This document shows, in pieces, positions 1 to 23,379 of a DNA stretch of 34,409 nucleotides; the first letter of the stretch is position 1; every line of letters begins with the position of its first letter. The notes under the pieces are model-generated. The model searched no databases and was not told where the DNA came from. It saw only the letters and a program-made list of their open reading frames with translations. Origin of the DNA: Saccoglossus kowalevskii (Eukaryota; Hemichordata; Enteropneusta; Harrimaniidae); assembly GCF_000003605.2 (NCBI RefSeq), contig NW_003156238.1, positions 257,410 to 291,818 on the forward strand, given 5' to 3'. The position numbers were made by a program, and so were the translations under genes.

Positions 1-178
1 GACGGCATACAAGTTTTTACCAGATTTCTTTGTCTTAGATTTCCTTTGTGTGGAGCTGACCTGCATTTTGATTTCGTCATTCTCGTACAGAAACATCGGA
101 TCACGTACCTCCTTGCGTATTCTTTTTTTCTTCGGCCATTCTATCAGCAGCGAATTCAATATGTTTTTATAGTTGTTT
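1..178 (-). CDS. Possible coding exon running off the left edge (unrecognised)
   Basis: On the minus strand the reading frame from position 176 down to position 1 has no stop and reads as a lysine-rich, protein-like segment (for example PMFLYENDEIKMQ at about 98-60). An acceptor-like AG sits at 180-179. A competing reading of the same stretch is a first coding exon: an ATG at 139-137 in good context (gatagaATGGCC) followed by a strong donor, GGAG|GTACGTG, at 109/108, giving about ten codons. The two readings use different frames, so at most one is right. No family is recognised. If real, a divergently transcribed gene lies directly left of esterase gene 1. Confidence 0.25.
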
Positions 179-1101
179 CTAGATATACAGAGATGTGGAT
201 TTCCCAAGTTACCAACACAAAAACAAAACTTATTACAGAGCACGAAGTGTGACTGTGTTTATGGCAGCCATCTTTATCTACCTGTCTGTGCAGACACTTC
301 GGGATGCACTGCCCTATGTAAATACATGCCATTGATTCCGCACTTCGGACTTAGTACGGTTACACATGATATGGTCATATTTATTAGTCAAAACAGTTAG
401 AGAGGACAGTCTGGTACATATCATACATGGGAAGAGTTTCCAGAAGTTTCCAAATACGCCCACAGATGTAACCTTTAACCTCTAACCTTTCACTGGGTCC
501 ACGGTATTGTAAGAATGGACTACTAAGTATATATTTACACTTGGTCTACCACGGCCTACTCAAACAACGGCATGGACCGGAGCCTCCAGCAAAATGGAGT
601 GGCTGGATGCGAACAGATTCTTGATCAAACAAGTGCCTGTAAATGTATTTGTGTACGGAAAATCAAAATTATATTATCCGTGTTTCATTTGACGACCAAA
701 TATAAATATGGCGCACTCAACCGTGGGCCCAGCGCTAGGTCCCTGATAAGAGATTTCCCAAGATATAATAAGGCACTGACGAACGGTTCAATATTAGTGA
801 TGCTTAAATAAGATGAACAATTTTATCAATTTCAGTGCAATAGCACACATGTAATGCCTGGATTTATGAACCCGCTTAAGTATTGGGTCCGGAACAATGA
901 TGTACGATACTGTCAACAATGAGCGAGGTCATCGTCGTTACCATTAATCAAATATTATTTTATGTTGTCAAAACTGTGTACACAAAGTCTACTTTTGAAA
1001 ACTGCTGATTTACATTTTGTTTACCGGAAAATTATCCTCGTCTGTTCTACTACTTGGCAAGCGAGTCATACAGTTGAACGGTTTTTATTTCAATATTGCA
1101 G
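179..1101. other. Non-coding flank or intron 1 of esterase gene 1
   Basis: No supportable coding exon is seen. I looked for a counterpart of the gene 2 first exon (signal peptide and GIPYAEPPVG segment) and did not find it, so exon 1 of gene 1 lies further left or has been lost. The last 260 bases resemble the end of gene 2 intron 1, including a shared stretch around ttaaccggaaaat, and hold the exon 2 relic annotated separately. Confidence 0.6.
845..950 (+). pseudogene. Decayed duplicate of esterase exon 2 (gene 1)
   Basis: This stretch aligns along most of its length with the functional exon 2 that begins about 150 bp downstream. Shared blocks include TGTAATG, GGGTCCGGAAC against GGATCCGGAAC, TGTACGAT, and GAGGTCATCGTCGTTACCATTAAT against GACGTCATTGTAGTCACCATTAAT. 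The frame is broken by small indels and an in-frame TGA near 920, and the HGGAF codons are gone. An acceptor-like ttcag at 831-835 precedes it. It cannot encode the esterase segment. Confidence 0.75.
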
Positions 1102-6805
<5,704 letters not shown>

Positions 6806-6918
6806 AAATATCCGCATATCTCTCGAAATGATTTAGATTTAGAGCACCAATGGTGATTATATAGTGTGGTTTTGCTGGAAGAAAACATGAAATAATGTGA
6901 ATGAAGGATGTTGTTGAA

Positions 6919-6945
6919 AATAAAATGGCTATGTTTGTTAATAAA
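6919..6945 (+). terminator. Poly(A) signals of esterase gene 1
   Basis: AATAAA occurs at 6919-6924 and again at 6940-6945, 114-140 bp after the stop codon, a usual spacing for an animal 3' UTR. Confidence 0.6.
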
Positions 6946-8291
6946 ATAATTTGTTAATATAATAGTGTGGCATCCATTAGTTCTTGTTATTCTTATTAAT
7001 GAGGTATTAAATGAAAAAGCTTTGTGTAGTGTTCAAATATTTGCGATGTTTAACAAGTTGCTTTGCAAGTATTTGACAGAAGATCAATACAATATTGACG
7101 CCTACTTACGTCACATACGCGTTTCCTCGCTAGAGGGCGCTGTTTGAAATGCAGTTGCTTCAACAGAATATCTTTATAATCATTTACACACAGAATCTAT
7201 TCTATTTTTATCTTGCGATCCGCCTACATGATAGTTTAACACTGTTTATATTGTACGCGCTCTGTTGGATTTTTTCTCTGTCTCATTAAATATTAGAATT
7301 TACGAAAGTGACGGGGTGACTATGAACCCCTTATCAGACGTTGTAAGCTAAGAGTAATTAAGCTCCGATGAAGTGTATTCTCGGGGCGGACATCCGGGCA
7401 TTTTCATCGCATGGCAACCATCACGGTGAAAACAAAGGCCGAAAACTCTCAAAAAACGGTACTTTGGGATAGTTGTTGAGACTCTCCTGAACAGTGTAAC
7501 AAGATTACCCCTGCGTGTACAACATAGATATGTTTTTTCGTTTAGGATTACTTCAAAGTGGAGTGTGTGCTGTTTTCTTGAATTTAGTTATTTCACCCGC
7601 TGTTCGACTGACATTCCATAGCAACTCGCACAGAGCCAATAAAAATACATGGTAAAGTGGTGCGCGTCTTAGCACCGTGGAACGTCCTGTGACGTAGCTC
7701 CGCCCGAGGATCATGATTGGATGACATTTTTTTTATACTAGTACTCTTTATCTGGAAAGATTTGGCCAGCAAAACAATTATGGTGGTAGTTACAAGAATC
7801 TTGCTGTGTGCATAAGAAAATCAAAATGCATAATGAAACCAATTCCTGTACAGCTTTTCAACAACATGTAACAGTGTAATTGAAATTCAAATCAATATTT
7901 ACATACTCATTTGCATATTTTTCCAAACAGATATTGTAGTGTATAACCTGTTCAATTACACAACGCACAAAAACTTACAAAATTGTTGTTGTAAATTGAC
8001 TTGTAGTATATTACTATATTACTTGTAGTAATTGATCTAATCAACTGTAACTTTGTTAGCCTACAGATTTACAAGCATAATGTAAACATGAAATCCATAA
8101 ACTAAATAGCACAAGTGAATGTTTAACAAGGCATTACGTTACCCAAAAAAATCCACTTTTTAAAAAAGACCATTTTTGGGGGGAAGATGTTGTTCTATTT
8201 GTGATAACGATTCATTGGATGAATTGTCAAATTCATTAAAAGTGGACTAAAATAAAATAAATTACTGAGACAAAGTAATCAATTAACAATC

Positions 8292-8354
<63 letters not shown>

Positions 8355-9294
8355 TTGATATAAATGAAACTACTTGCGTTAATATCAACTGCAACTTCTT
8401 TATTTGTAGTCCTCATACTATACAAACAGTTTTCCTTCTTGCCTGACAAACAAAATTGTGTATCTGAGGTTTGTATTTACTTAAATCAGCTAATTTTTAT
8501 TCTTTTTGTTGAGGGCAGCCCATCAAGAAATTCATCATTCATATACAAACCGGCTACGATGCTTCAACCTGAAAGTGAAAACATGCTTCTTATCCTCACG
8601 GGAAGTGTTTGGTTGTTGAACCTCGGTAACCTCAACTGTGTCAGCATTCAAAATATGCTAATATATGTTAATGAGGTCGCGATGATAGTCTGCCAGTGTT
8701 TGCACAGTGCATGTTTGGCGTACAGTGTGACCACTATTTTTTTTTATTAGACGCATAAAATCATTAGGAAAGGATAAAAAGGGTCTTACAGAAAGAAATT
8801 AAAACAAACTACAATCTAAAAAAGAAAACAAAAAATAAAAACTTTTCTAAAAAAATAAAACAAATCAAACTATGTTGATTTCAATGTAAGGGAGGGGGGG
8901 GGGTCAGAGGTCAATGATCCAGATTCTTGACCTCAATACTTGTGTATGTTTTGTTTTCTTTATCCACAAAACACACATAATTTAAGCTGCATGTTACCAA
9001 GGCAACACATGATCTCCTGCAAAATGTATGTTTTCCTTATATTTGAGAAACATGAATTCAATCGTTCAACAATACTATAATTTGTACAGGTTACTAGTAT
9101 TCACGTAAGTACCACGTGATTTATTTTAATGACGCATTCACGACCTTGCAAGTCAATGTCGTACACATTGCACTTAGCGAGTGACATCGTCTTGACATCG
9201 GACAGTTGTTTTGACGGAACAAATAAACGAAGTCAAATAAACCGATGAAAACGAGGCTACGACTCATCAGCCGTTCAGGACGGACATTGAAATC
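6946..9294. other. Intergenic region between the two esterase genes
   Basis: 2.3 kb with no supportable exon. It holds the (AAT)n tract, AT-rich stretches and a G-run near 8890. It must contain the promoter of gene 2, but I see no convincing TATA box just upstream of 9295; a CACGTG E-box is at about 9113. Confidence 0.6.
8292..8354. repeat. (AAT)21 microsatellite
   Basis: Perfect trinucleotide run of 63 bp, about 0.9 kb upstream of gene 2. Confidence 0.95.
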
Positions 9295-15663
<6,369 letters not shown>

Positions 15664-15885
15664 CAATTTGCAGTATTATTTAGTCGCCTTTTTCTGCATT
15701 AGTAATATCAATTTGATGGGCGTATGCATGGCAGTCGAACAGATTGTATTACATACTGCAAGCAATACAGAGTAGTGATACGTGTTTTTTCATAATGCTT
15801 TAGTGTTACCTTGCATGTGACGATTGTGTAATATTGATTTGAGATTGTAACTCTTGATATAAGTGTATCCACTTTATGATTTTTA

Positions 15886-15891
15886 ATTAAA
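15886..15891 (+). terminator. Candidate poly(A) signal of esterase gene 2
   Basis: ATTAAA, the common variant hexamer, lies about 225 bp after the stop codon; no AATAAA lies nearer. Confidence 0.4.
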
Positions 15892-16118
15892 TATTCATTT
15901 ACCCAGCACTTGTCAGTCAGTGTGAGTTATTTATATGTTATTTACGATTTGTGTCACGTGATATTTTCGTATTAACTCTCTAAGATCTGACTTTGTCGGC
16001 TGAACACCATCCAATCACTTGATTGTGATTTAGACTTTACGCCAATATAGTAGCTACTGTTTGTACATTGAATAGACGGAAATGTGGTTTCTATATTCAC
16101 ATGACCTAGTTAGAAGTG

Positions 16119-16287
16119 AAGTGACCTGAGGTTTGCACCACCTAAACCGAAGACACAGTGACAAGGGCAGTGCGATGTTACCGACTTCTGTGCTGCTTGC
16201 ATAAAACACAACTCCACACTGACACCATTCGAAAGAATACAAGACGAAGACCATAATCATTAGAGTGTGCATATATCACACCTACAT
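16119..16287 (+). pseudogene. Broken exon 1 of a third esterase copy
   Basis: Matches the second half of gene 2 exon 1: GTGACCTGAGGTTTGCACC, CCTAAACC.AAGACAC, GTTACCGACTTC, then ATACAAGACGAAGAC, and a donor-like GTAAGT in the right place at 16288. In-frame stops (TGA at 16159-16161 replacing a Trp codon, TAA near 16202) and small indels show it is dead. No start, signal peptide or later exons were found, so it is an orphan relic of a third tandem unit. Confidence 0.85.
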
Positions 16288-16507
16288 GTAAGTTTGCTAT
16301 TATAATAGATAAAGATCACATGAAATATTTTCTGTTCATGATATTGGAGGGAAGCCATGAACTGACTGCTCGTCTAATTATTATATGTCATATGTAATAT
16401 TCTTAGATATAAAAAAGAAATAACCCCCCCCAAAAAACTCCCACTATGTAGTAAACTGAATTTCTTGGAAGCATGAAAATAAATATTAATGAAACATCAA
16501 TTAAATC

Positions 16508-16799
16508 CGAAGAAGGCATATTCATTGGCTACAGCGATTTTCATGAAGACTCTACCTTAATTTATCAAAATTTATAAAATATTCATAAAACATCTATCTT
16601 TAAAAAATCTATTACTTCGTGGAAATCCAAAATAGAAATAGATTACACATAAACGAAGAAGGCATATTCATTGGCTACAGCGATTTTCATGAAGACTCTA
16701 CCTTAATTTATCAAAATTTATAAAATATTCATAAAACATCTATCTTTAAAAAATCTATTACTTCGTGGAAATCCAAAATAGAAATAGATTACACATAAA
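16508..16799. repeat. 146-bp identical tandem duplication
   Basis: Two consecutive copies (16508-16653 and 16654-16799), starting CGAAGAAGGCATATTCATTG, with no difference found by eye. A very recent duplication, or kept identical by conversion. Confidence 0.9.
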
Positions 16800-18482
16800 C
16801 GATACTCTTTCTACATTTCCTGCTTAAGGACCAACATTTATTATAGAAAATCACTTTTCGCAATTTTAAATTTAAACATATATTGTGATTTTGGAGTTCA
16901 TATTTGGCATAAAATTGCCAGATACATCTTTATTTAAGGACATTTATAATTTATGGCTGACCCATTCACAGCTGAATTTCAATCACGTGACTTTCCGTTC
17001 AACTGCGAGATCTCGCGAGTTGCGTGAAAGACGCGCCACAAAGATTGAACGATTTGATTTTAAACTCGAATTTCTGTATATCGTAGCTAACATCGAATAC
17101 TGCGTTTGAATACCCAAATGTGTACAGCACATTATTAAAATATAGGAAATATGGAAAGCATGGAAATATCCCCCAAATATTTTCGCACCACGACGCTATG
17201 ACCTTTTTTGTCCTGTTTTTACGTTCGTTTTCACACATAACACGCAGTGAACGGAAAATGGTCTTTTATTTTAACCTTCTTTGCATTCATACTGCCCTCA
17301 GTGTTCATACTAAAATGCTCTTGTTTATGTCACAATACTTTGCACCATTTTAATATTATACCCGCGAAATGCAAGTACGTTACAGGGAATTGGGCCATTT
17401 TAGATTAGTCAGCCCTCGGGGAGGGTGTTATGATATGCACATTTCTGCAAAATTTAGAGAACGCCCACCGTCTTTAAAATTATCAAACTCATGGCCCATA
17501 TGTAAATTCTTAATGGTTTTCGAGGATACAGATTCCATAGTCTGGACTTTCCACACCTTTCCACTCTGTCTGATCTACTAACATTTGTGGATAAGTAACC
17601 ATTACTATATTGGAACTGATGACCATTGAAATAAGTCTCTACTATCGTCAGGCGCGAATCTGTATGGTTTAATGAAGCCAATATTTTGAAGAATTAAAAA
17701 TTTCTAAGTCTGTCGTCATTTGAGACAACTTCAAATTGAATACAATTTTCCAGTTAGTCTGAGTCCATGCGTATTTCATTGGAATGTGAATTTCACGTGG
17801 CATGGCAAGTCATGAATAACAAAACTGTGTGAATAAAACAACAACAAAACATATTCACACTGTTTTCATTCATATTATCTTGGTACATTGATTTGTCACA
17901 GAAATTTAAGATGTATCATAAATCAATTAAAGAAAAAAAACAAACACGTTTGCATTTTCACCCTTTATTATCAACCCGATGAAGAAGATCAATTTTCCAT
18001 ATAATGCATTTACAATGACTTACTTAATATTATTCACTATATATGAACTACATATTTGATATTATTCATATTTAGTCAAAATTGACATTACAAGCCCAAG
18101 ACGATAGAAACCTAAAGTTATAAAGTATATAATGTAATATCTTCAAATATATCACCAGAAAATGATACATAGCTCTTATCATGCTCATTTCATCCGTAGG
18201 TACCATTGATAATTCTCTCTGAAAGAAAAGACAAAATGTCATGTGTCAATATACATAATGTGTGCTGTTGTCTAAGTTTGTTGGTGTTCATTGTGCTACT
18301 GACTTCACCAAATTTTAGTTGTCAAACTAAACTAACAAATGTAATTCTGTTCCTGAATATGCAAATTGTTTCTGATTCCTGTTCACAATTGTATGGTGAA
18401 AATCGTTCAACGTTGTGTCGTCGACTTTTTATATCTGATACGCCTTTTGCAATGTACAGTGTTGACTGCATTGAATGGCATT
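16800..18482. other. Intergenic region, no gene supported
   Basis: AT-rich sequence between the esterase array and the minus-strand gene. Short open frames exist but none has splice support or a recognisable domain. A 15-bp inverted repeat with one mismatch (AAAACTGTGTGAATA) is near 17820-17870. Confidence 0.6.
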
Positions 18483-18488
18483 TTTATT
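18483..18488 (-). terminator. Poly(A) signal of the coiled-coil gene
   Basis: AATAAA on the minus strand, about 150 bp after the stop codon at 18638-18636. Confidence 0.5.
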
Positions 18489-18635
18489 AGTCACCCAGAA
18501 GGAATAATAGGTAGGTGATAGTATAGTAGGACTGTCAGGGTGGTTACCCAGATGTGTTTATACCAACATTGAAAATGTTGACTGATTCGAAAACAATATG
18601 TATATACATATATGTACATGTAAATAATTTGTATA

Positions 18636-19045
18636 TCAAGAACAATACAAATTATTTATCCAATTAAATTGGATAACGTTTTTTTGGTAATCTGATTTAA
18701 ATATATCGTTGTATTGCATATTGCTTTCCAGACTGCGATTCACTTGCAGTCTTTGTGTCGTGTCATGAACACTACTACTAGGTGGCTGAGTTGGAACAAA
18801 CTCACCTTTGTACATGTCAGCCTTTTGTTGATATTTCTTAATTTCTGTCTCAATTGTGTCTAGCTCTTCTTGTGCACTTGGATCATTTGAGTTTTGCATT
18901 TCCAGAGCGTTCTTTTTTTCAACCCACATTCGTAGATCTGACATAGCATCGTGATATGACTGGAGTTTTGACAGGTTATCGTAGTACATTCGAGTTATTT
19001 GATCAATCGAATCATCGGAGCTTGAATGCGGGGCATCAAGAATAG
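18636..19045 (-). CDS. Coiled-coil gene, terminal exon
   Basis: 410 bp, acceptor atcgatag, entering in phase 1 and open for 136 codons to TGA. Contains the coiled-coil stretch and a Pro/Ser-rich PTQPPSSSV linker. Confidence 0.65.
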
Positions 19046-20196
19046 CTATCGATGATTAAAGTGAAATAGAAAATGTTTGTTTCAGCCAACAGCAAAAAAA
19101 AAAAAAAAAAAAAAAATTGGTATGTGTGGAACATCGCCTGTCACCGAAAAAACAATTGATACAAAAACAATGGAATGTTACTGACCAGACAATGCCTGTT
19201 TGATATCTGCATCATGCATTGATTGCTGCCATGATTGCAAGCTTTTGTATAACCTAACCATCTGAGTAATAGCGGGATCTCCATTAGAGATGGACGCATC
19301 AATTCTGTGTCCTTGAGACAACCTATCCATCGCATCCTGTAATTTATTCGATGGACCTGTATGTAACACAAACAAACAAATAAACAAGAGAATAAATATT
19401 ATATTTATTAGCACCTAGCAATATGCGTAATACATTTCCACAAAGTTTGTTACTCACTCAAAAAATTTTAAATATGAAATATTAAACGTCTATGTCGGTA
19501 CAAACTGTCAATAAACCACAGTGTCAAAAACAAACTAAAACAGCATGTGATGTCATCGTTGTATTGCAGTGCAACACAGTAGTGAATTGAATCTGCTGCC
19601 GTTTATGAATAAACCAATAGTCAAACAGATACACAAGCCAAGATATTGACAAAAGCCAATCAGTGATGATTACAGCTGATGATTGGAGTTTTTTTTTCAT
19701 TAATGAGAGACATTGTATTACTGATCGTAATTCCTCGCCGCAGATTTGAAATAAGCTGGCTTATACGTGCCAATATGTAGAAATTAATTGAACAGCCAGT
19801 ATATACGTAGATGACACCACTTGAAATGTGGGTGTTGTTTTGGTCTACGCCCTCAAAACATCCCTCTGTATCGTTGTGTTTCTTACACCTACACAACTAT
19901 GTTCAAACACATCTGATAGACGTTACACTTGTAATAATCTATGTGTATATAGTCATTGGATACGTTATAAAAAACATGACTGGGTAGGTATGTTTGTGCA
20001 TGAACTGTTGACAATATAAAATGGAGTCGATAGAGTGCTTAAATGTGGTTTATGTGGATAGTTGTATGACGAAAAAAGTGAATTAAATGATCAATATGAT
20101 GACATAGATAAGTATATGAATTGGCGTATGACAGTTTATGTTTAGGTAACAAAAGTATTAAATCTACTTACGTAGGGGTGATTCCATAGAAAATAT
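18636..20196 (-). CDS. Small coiled-coil protein gene, unrecognised (3 exons)
   Basis: Minus-strand exons 20196-20172 (ATG at 20187-20185), 19356-19186 and 19045-18636 join in matching phases (1 and 1) through GT-AG introns to give about 198 residues. The start exon reads MESPLR across the first junction. The middle exon encodes a polar helix (LQDAMDRLSQ, then VRLYKSLQSWQQSMHDADIK). The last exon encodes a heptad-like stretch rich in Glu, Lys and Gln (SKLQSYHDAMSDLRMWVEKK, then EELDTIETEIKKYQQKADMY), followed by a polar, probably disordered tail ending NNLYCS. There is no signal peptide or membrane segment, so it is probably intracellular. I do not recognise the family. The acceptor before the ATG exon implies an upstream 5' exon, which I could not place; more coding exons upstream remain possible. 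Confidence 0.62.
19094..19116. repeat. A23 homopolymer (T23 on the gene strand)
   Basis: Lies in the 140-bp intron between the last two exons of the minus-strand gene, about 50 bp before the acceptor, so the transcript carries a U23 run there. Confidence 0.95.
19186..19356 (-). CDS. Coiled-coil gene, middle exon
   Basis: 171 bp, acceptor gttacatacag, donor CTG|GTCAGT, phase 1 to 1. Open throughout and enriched in helix-forming residues. Confidence 0.62.
20172..20196 (-). CDS. Coiled-coil gene, start exon
   Basis: 25-bp exon flanked by gatcattacag and a consensus donor GTAAGT. The ATG has 16 coding bases, ending one base into an Arg codon completed by the next exon. Frame agreement across the join supports it. 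Confidence 0.55.
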
Positions 20197-22076
20197 CTGT
20201 AATGATCAAAGACACTTAGGTAAAAATGATATCACCTAATTGCGTAATAACATGACAAAGGTGCATGATGTCAACATACCCGATAACTACTCCTCACAAT
20301 TTGAAACTCCATAAAGTTTTCAGAACACACTTGCAAACAATAACCAATTTCAAATCTAGAGAACAAACTGATTGTTATACAACATATTCCGTTTGTTTAA
20401 AATAAGCATGATATTAACAACTATCCAAACCATTATCAGATGTACATAGTGTGTTAGTAAATAAATAATTTCATCATATCCTGAATGGTTCACTCATCTT
20501 GGTGGTTAATTCAGCCTCAAATTAACAGCGAAGTTTATTAGGAATTTACCGGCGATTAAAATGCCATCCTTCTAAACAATATCAGTTTCGTTCATCAAAA
20601 TCGAACAAACATTTAAAAAACATAAAGAGTGCAAAATTAATAATTTAACAAATGGAATGAATGGAAGACTAGCAAGGAAATAGTTTCCCACTGTATTTGT
20701 CTTACTCATTCGAATACGAAAACTAAAAAAGTAATACGATTAAATTTTGTTGGGAATTCCTTAAGTTCACTTTTTTATTTAGAGAGCTTTCCAAGTATAT
20801 ACTATAATAAGTGAATTTCACAGTGAAAACAGTGTTTCATGAAGGTTGTCAATTGCACATATTTCTTCTCACATATTCAGATATACATTTATTTCTCAAT
20901 AAAACGTAAATGTCACTTGGATAAAAAAATATAAATTCCAAGATTTGAATTATTAGTCATGTAACATAAACAGAAACACGTTTATTATTTTTTTTAAATC
21001 GGCCTCGTCGTGGAATAGAGACTGAAGTGTGCAGATGGGAATGCAACGAGTAACCCATACTTATACATGTATGTATTATTTTTACTATCCGCATCTGGGT
21101 ATTTTATTTGCATATCATCAAAATGATTATCAACACAAAAAGAAGTACATAAATGGGCATACACCAATCAAGATAGATGTCATTTTTACTAAAATAGGAA
21201 AGATGTTAAGCTTACTTGTACTGATGGTTATGACATAACAGAGTGGTGAGGTTACGGGATTTTGTAACACCTTGTAGATTAACTTCACTATCCAGGTAAT
21301 CAATAAAAAGAACTACTAAAAGTCTCTGCTGAATCCCTATCCCGACTTGCCGTTAGATTAATATGTTTACATTTATTTAAATTATTTGTATTTCAACAAT
21401 AATTTGTCTAATATCTAACTTTTTTTGCGTTGCCTAGATCGAACAGATGTTTCCATGGCAGCCAATAAACAAATGTCGATATATAGATTATCGCACGATT
21501 ATGTTGATCTTTCGAAAAAAAAACACAATGCAAGTTTCCCTAAGCAATCCCATATTTTAGTGACTTTATTCATTGTATTTTGAGAAAAACAAATAACAAA
21601 CTCTTACAAACTCAAGCCTGCTTATAAATGTTGCAATCTAGCACGAGAAAACAGTTGTTTCAACACAGTCAATGGTTTAAGTTATAGATGGACGCTGATT
21701 TAGATATTGATGTAGCCTTCACACTGAGTGATTGCATTTATTCTAATCTATTAATGTGGGTTAAGAAGCAACGCTGTTTATGTTACAAATTTATTGATTG
21801 TATATTTCATTTACCTTCCGTTCTAAACATCATTCTTCTGTGAGCGTGAATAGCTGTGTTCCAAAGCTAATTTAACCAAAGCTACTCACACAAATACATG
21901 TTAGGTTAATCATTATCAAGAATGTATGACTGAATATAATATTCCTGCGTTAATTCATTTAATTATTTAGACTATGTAGCCACGTTGGGCCTATAACCTT
22001 ATGTTATATGCAGTATAGCCAATTTGTGCCTAAGAGTGTTTGACCACTATCCGATGTTTTTACTTCTGCTCAACAG
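20197..22076. other. Intergenic region, no gene supported
   Basis: AT-rich, with only short open frames. The one notable item is a 45-bp fragment at 21537-21582 that matches the Gypsy LTR. Confidence 0.55.
21537..21582 (+). repeat. Short LTR-like fragment
   Basis: TTTCCCTAAGCAATCCC.TATTTTAGTGACTTTATTCATTGTATTTT also occurs at 26709-26753 inside the Gypsy 5' LTR, with about two differences. Probably the remnant of another insertion of the same family. Confidence 0.65.
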
Positions 22077-22306
22077 ATGGAAATGAAATTGAATATCTAG
22101 AAATGAATTCTCATTGTATACATACCCTCATGGGAACAGCTACAACACAACTTGCAGCGATGAATACCATCAGTAAACGTAACATTCTTCTTATCATTGA
22201 AGCAGCCTTGGTTATCAGAGATTTTGTCGAACTGGAACGTTTAATGCAGGATCACACAACTGCCAAACAAGTCCATTTGCCTGAATTTTATTACATCTTG
22301 GAATGA
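22077..22306 (+). CDS. Orphan terminal exon candidate, unrecognised
   Basis: A good acceptor (pyrimidine-rich tract ending ctgctcaacag) opens 76 codons to TGA at 22304-22306. The product looks helical (TTQLAAMNTISK, LLIIEAALVIRDFVELERLM). No upstream exon on the plus strand was found to join in phase 1, and no near poly(A) signal. It may be a true last exon, a retroelement scrap or chance. Confidence 0.25.
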
Positions 22307-22639
22307 GCTGTCGTGTTTCTATTGGTTGGATTATATGATTTAATTTTAGTCAGGTACATTGCAATTATTTTACTTCACAAATTATTTTTGTACAAATACA
22401 TTGGTTATTCCGGATCCAGGACATTCCGGGGAAAACATGTTTCATACATTTTTGTACCTATTTATCAATTTCAAGTTTGCTGGTGACGTTTTGGAACAAC
22501 ACCCAGGTTTAGTGTCGTTTTGGCAGATTGTCCCCTGATTTTAATGGCACCCCTAGCAAGGTGTAATAATGGTTTGCTCTGCGAGGACAGAAACCGCATG
22601 TTTCCTAAAAATAGTACTGTAAAAGAGTGGCTACATACA

Positions 22640-23379
22640 ATATTGGTTGCATCTTTTTGGATGAAATAAATCCAATGGTAGTCAGGGAATCAAATTGGGA
22701 ATTTTCTGGTAAGGATTACGATATTACATTGATCTAATAAAGTAACAAAAGGAGTGAAGAGTCGATTAAAGTGGTGACACGGCATGATCTGCATGCCTCC
22801 AAACCATTATTATTATAATCCCTGCGTTTTAATAAAAAATAATTTATTACATTCAGCCGTTGAACGTTCCCAGGTAGAGTAATGTTTATCACCCGGAAAG
22901 AAAAAGTGTCAATCAGCTGACCATTTGTCGGAAATTTAGACTCATCAGTTTTCATTGCTGCATTATTAACATAATGGTAATTATTCATCGAAAACTAAAA
23001 AATTAAATCATTCATTGCATAATATAGGAATAGGAAAATGCTGTTTGCAGTCAATTTAAGAACAATCGTATTATTATCATCCGAATATTGACGAAATGAA
23101 TCACTGTGAATACATTATGATTTATTGTCTCATATTTGATGTTGTCTGTATCAAGTGTAACACCGTCATTTACAACAGGTGTATAGAAAGCGATCTGTGA
23201 CTAAAAAACCGTGACATATACCTTATAAGTTATGGTTGAAAGAAACTTACATTGAACGGATTGGCCATATGCAGTTCACCAAATTATCTCAAGCTTAATT
23301 AATGTGGGATGTGCTTTCTCCATATTTGTAAATGTGTGACATATAATTTCTCTGTGGTACTCGATTGTGGAATCCCACT
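22640..23379. repeat. Dispersed segment, copy A
   Basis: Aligns with 25213-26043 over blocks such as GGTAAGGATTACGATAT, GAGTCGATTAAAGTGGTGACACG, GGTAGAGTAATGTTTATCACC and CAGTTCACCAAATTATCTCA. Copy A keeps about 150 bp (23034-23186) that copy B lacks. No coding potential. Confidence 0.85.

Noticed and set aside
8364-8750. Plus-strand open frame whose start resembles a type II membrane anchor (MKLLALISTATSLFVVLILY)
   Set aside because: It directly follows the (AAT)n tract, has no downstream domain, no matching exons and AT-driven composition; hydrophobic frames arise easily in such sequence.
16885-17681. Cluster of short open frames on both strands
   Set aside because: No splice support, no domain, and the frames overlap on opposite strands; consistent with chance.
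18206-18490. Plus-strand open frame with a signal-peptide-like start and several cysteines
   Set aside because: No splice partners or family match, and it overlaps the 3' end and poly(A) signal of the better-supported minus-strand gene.
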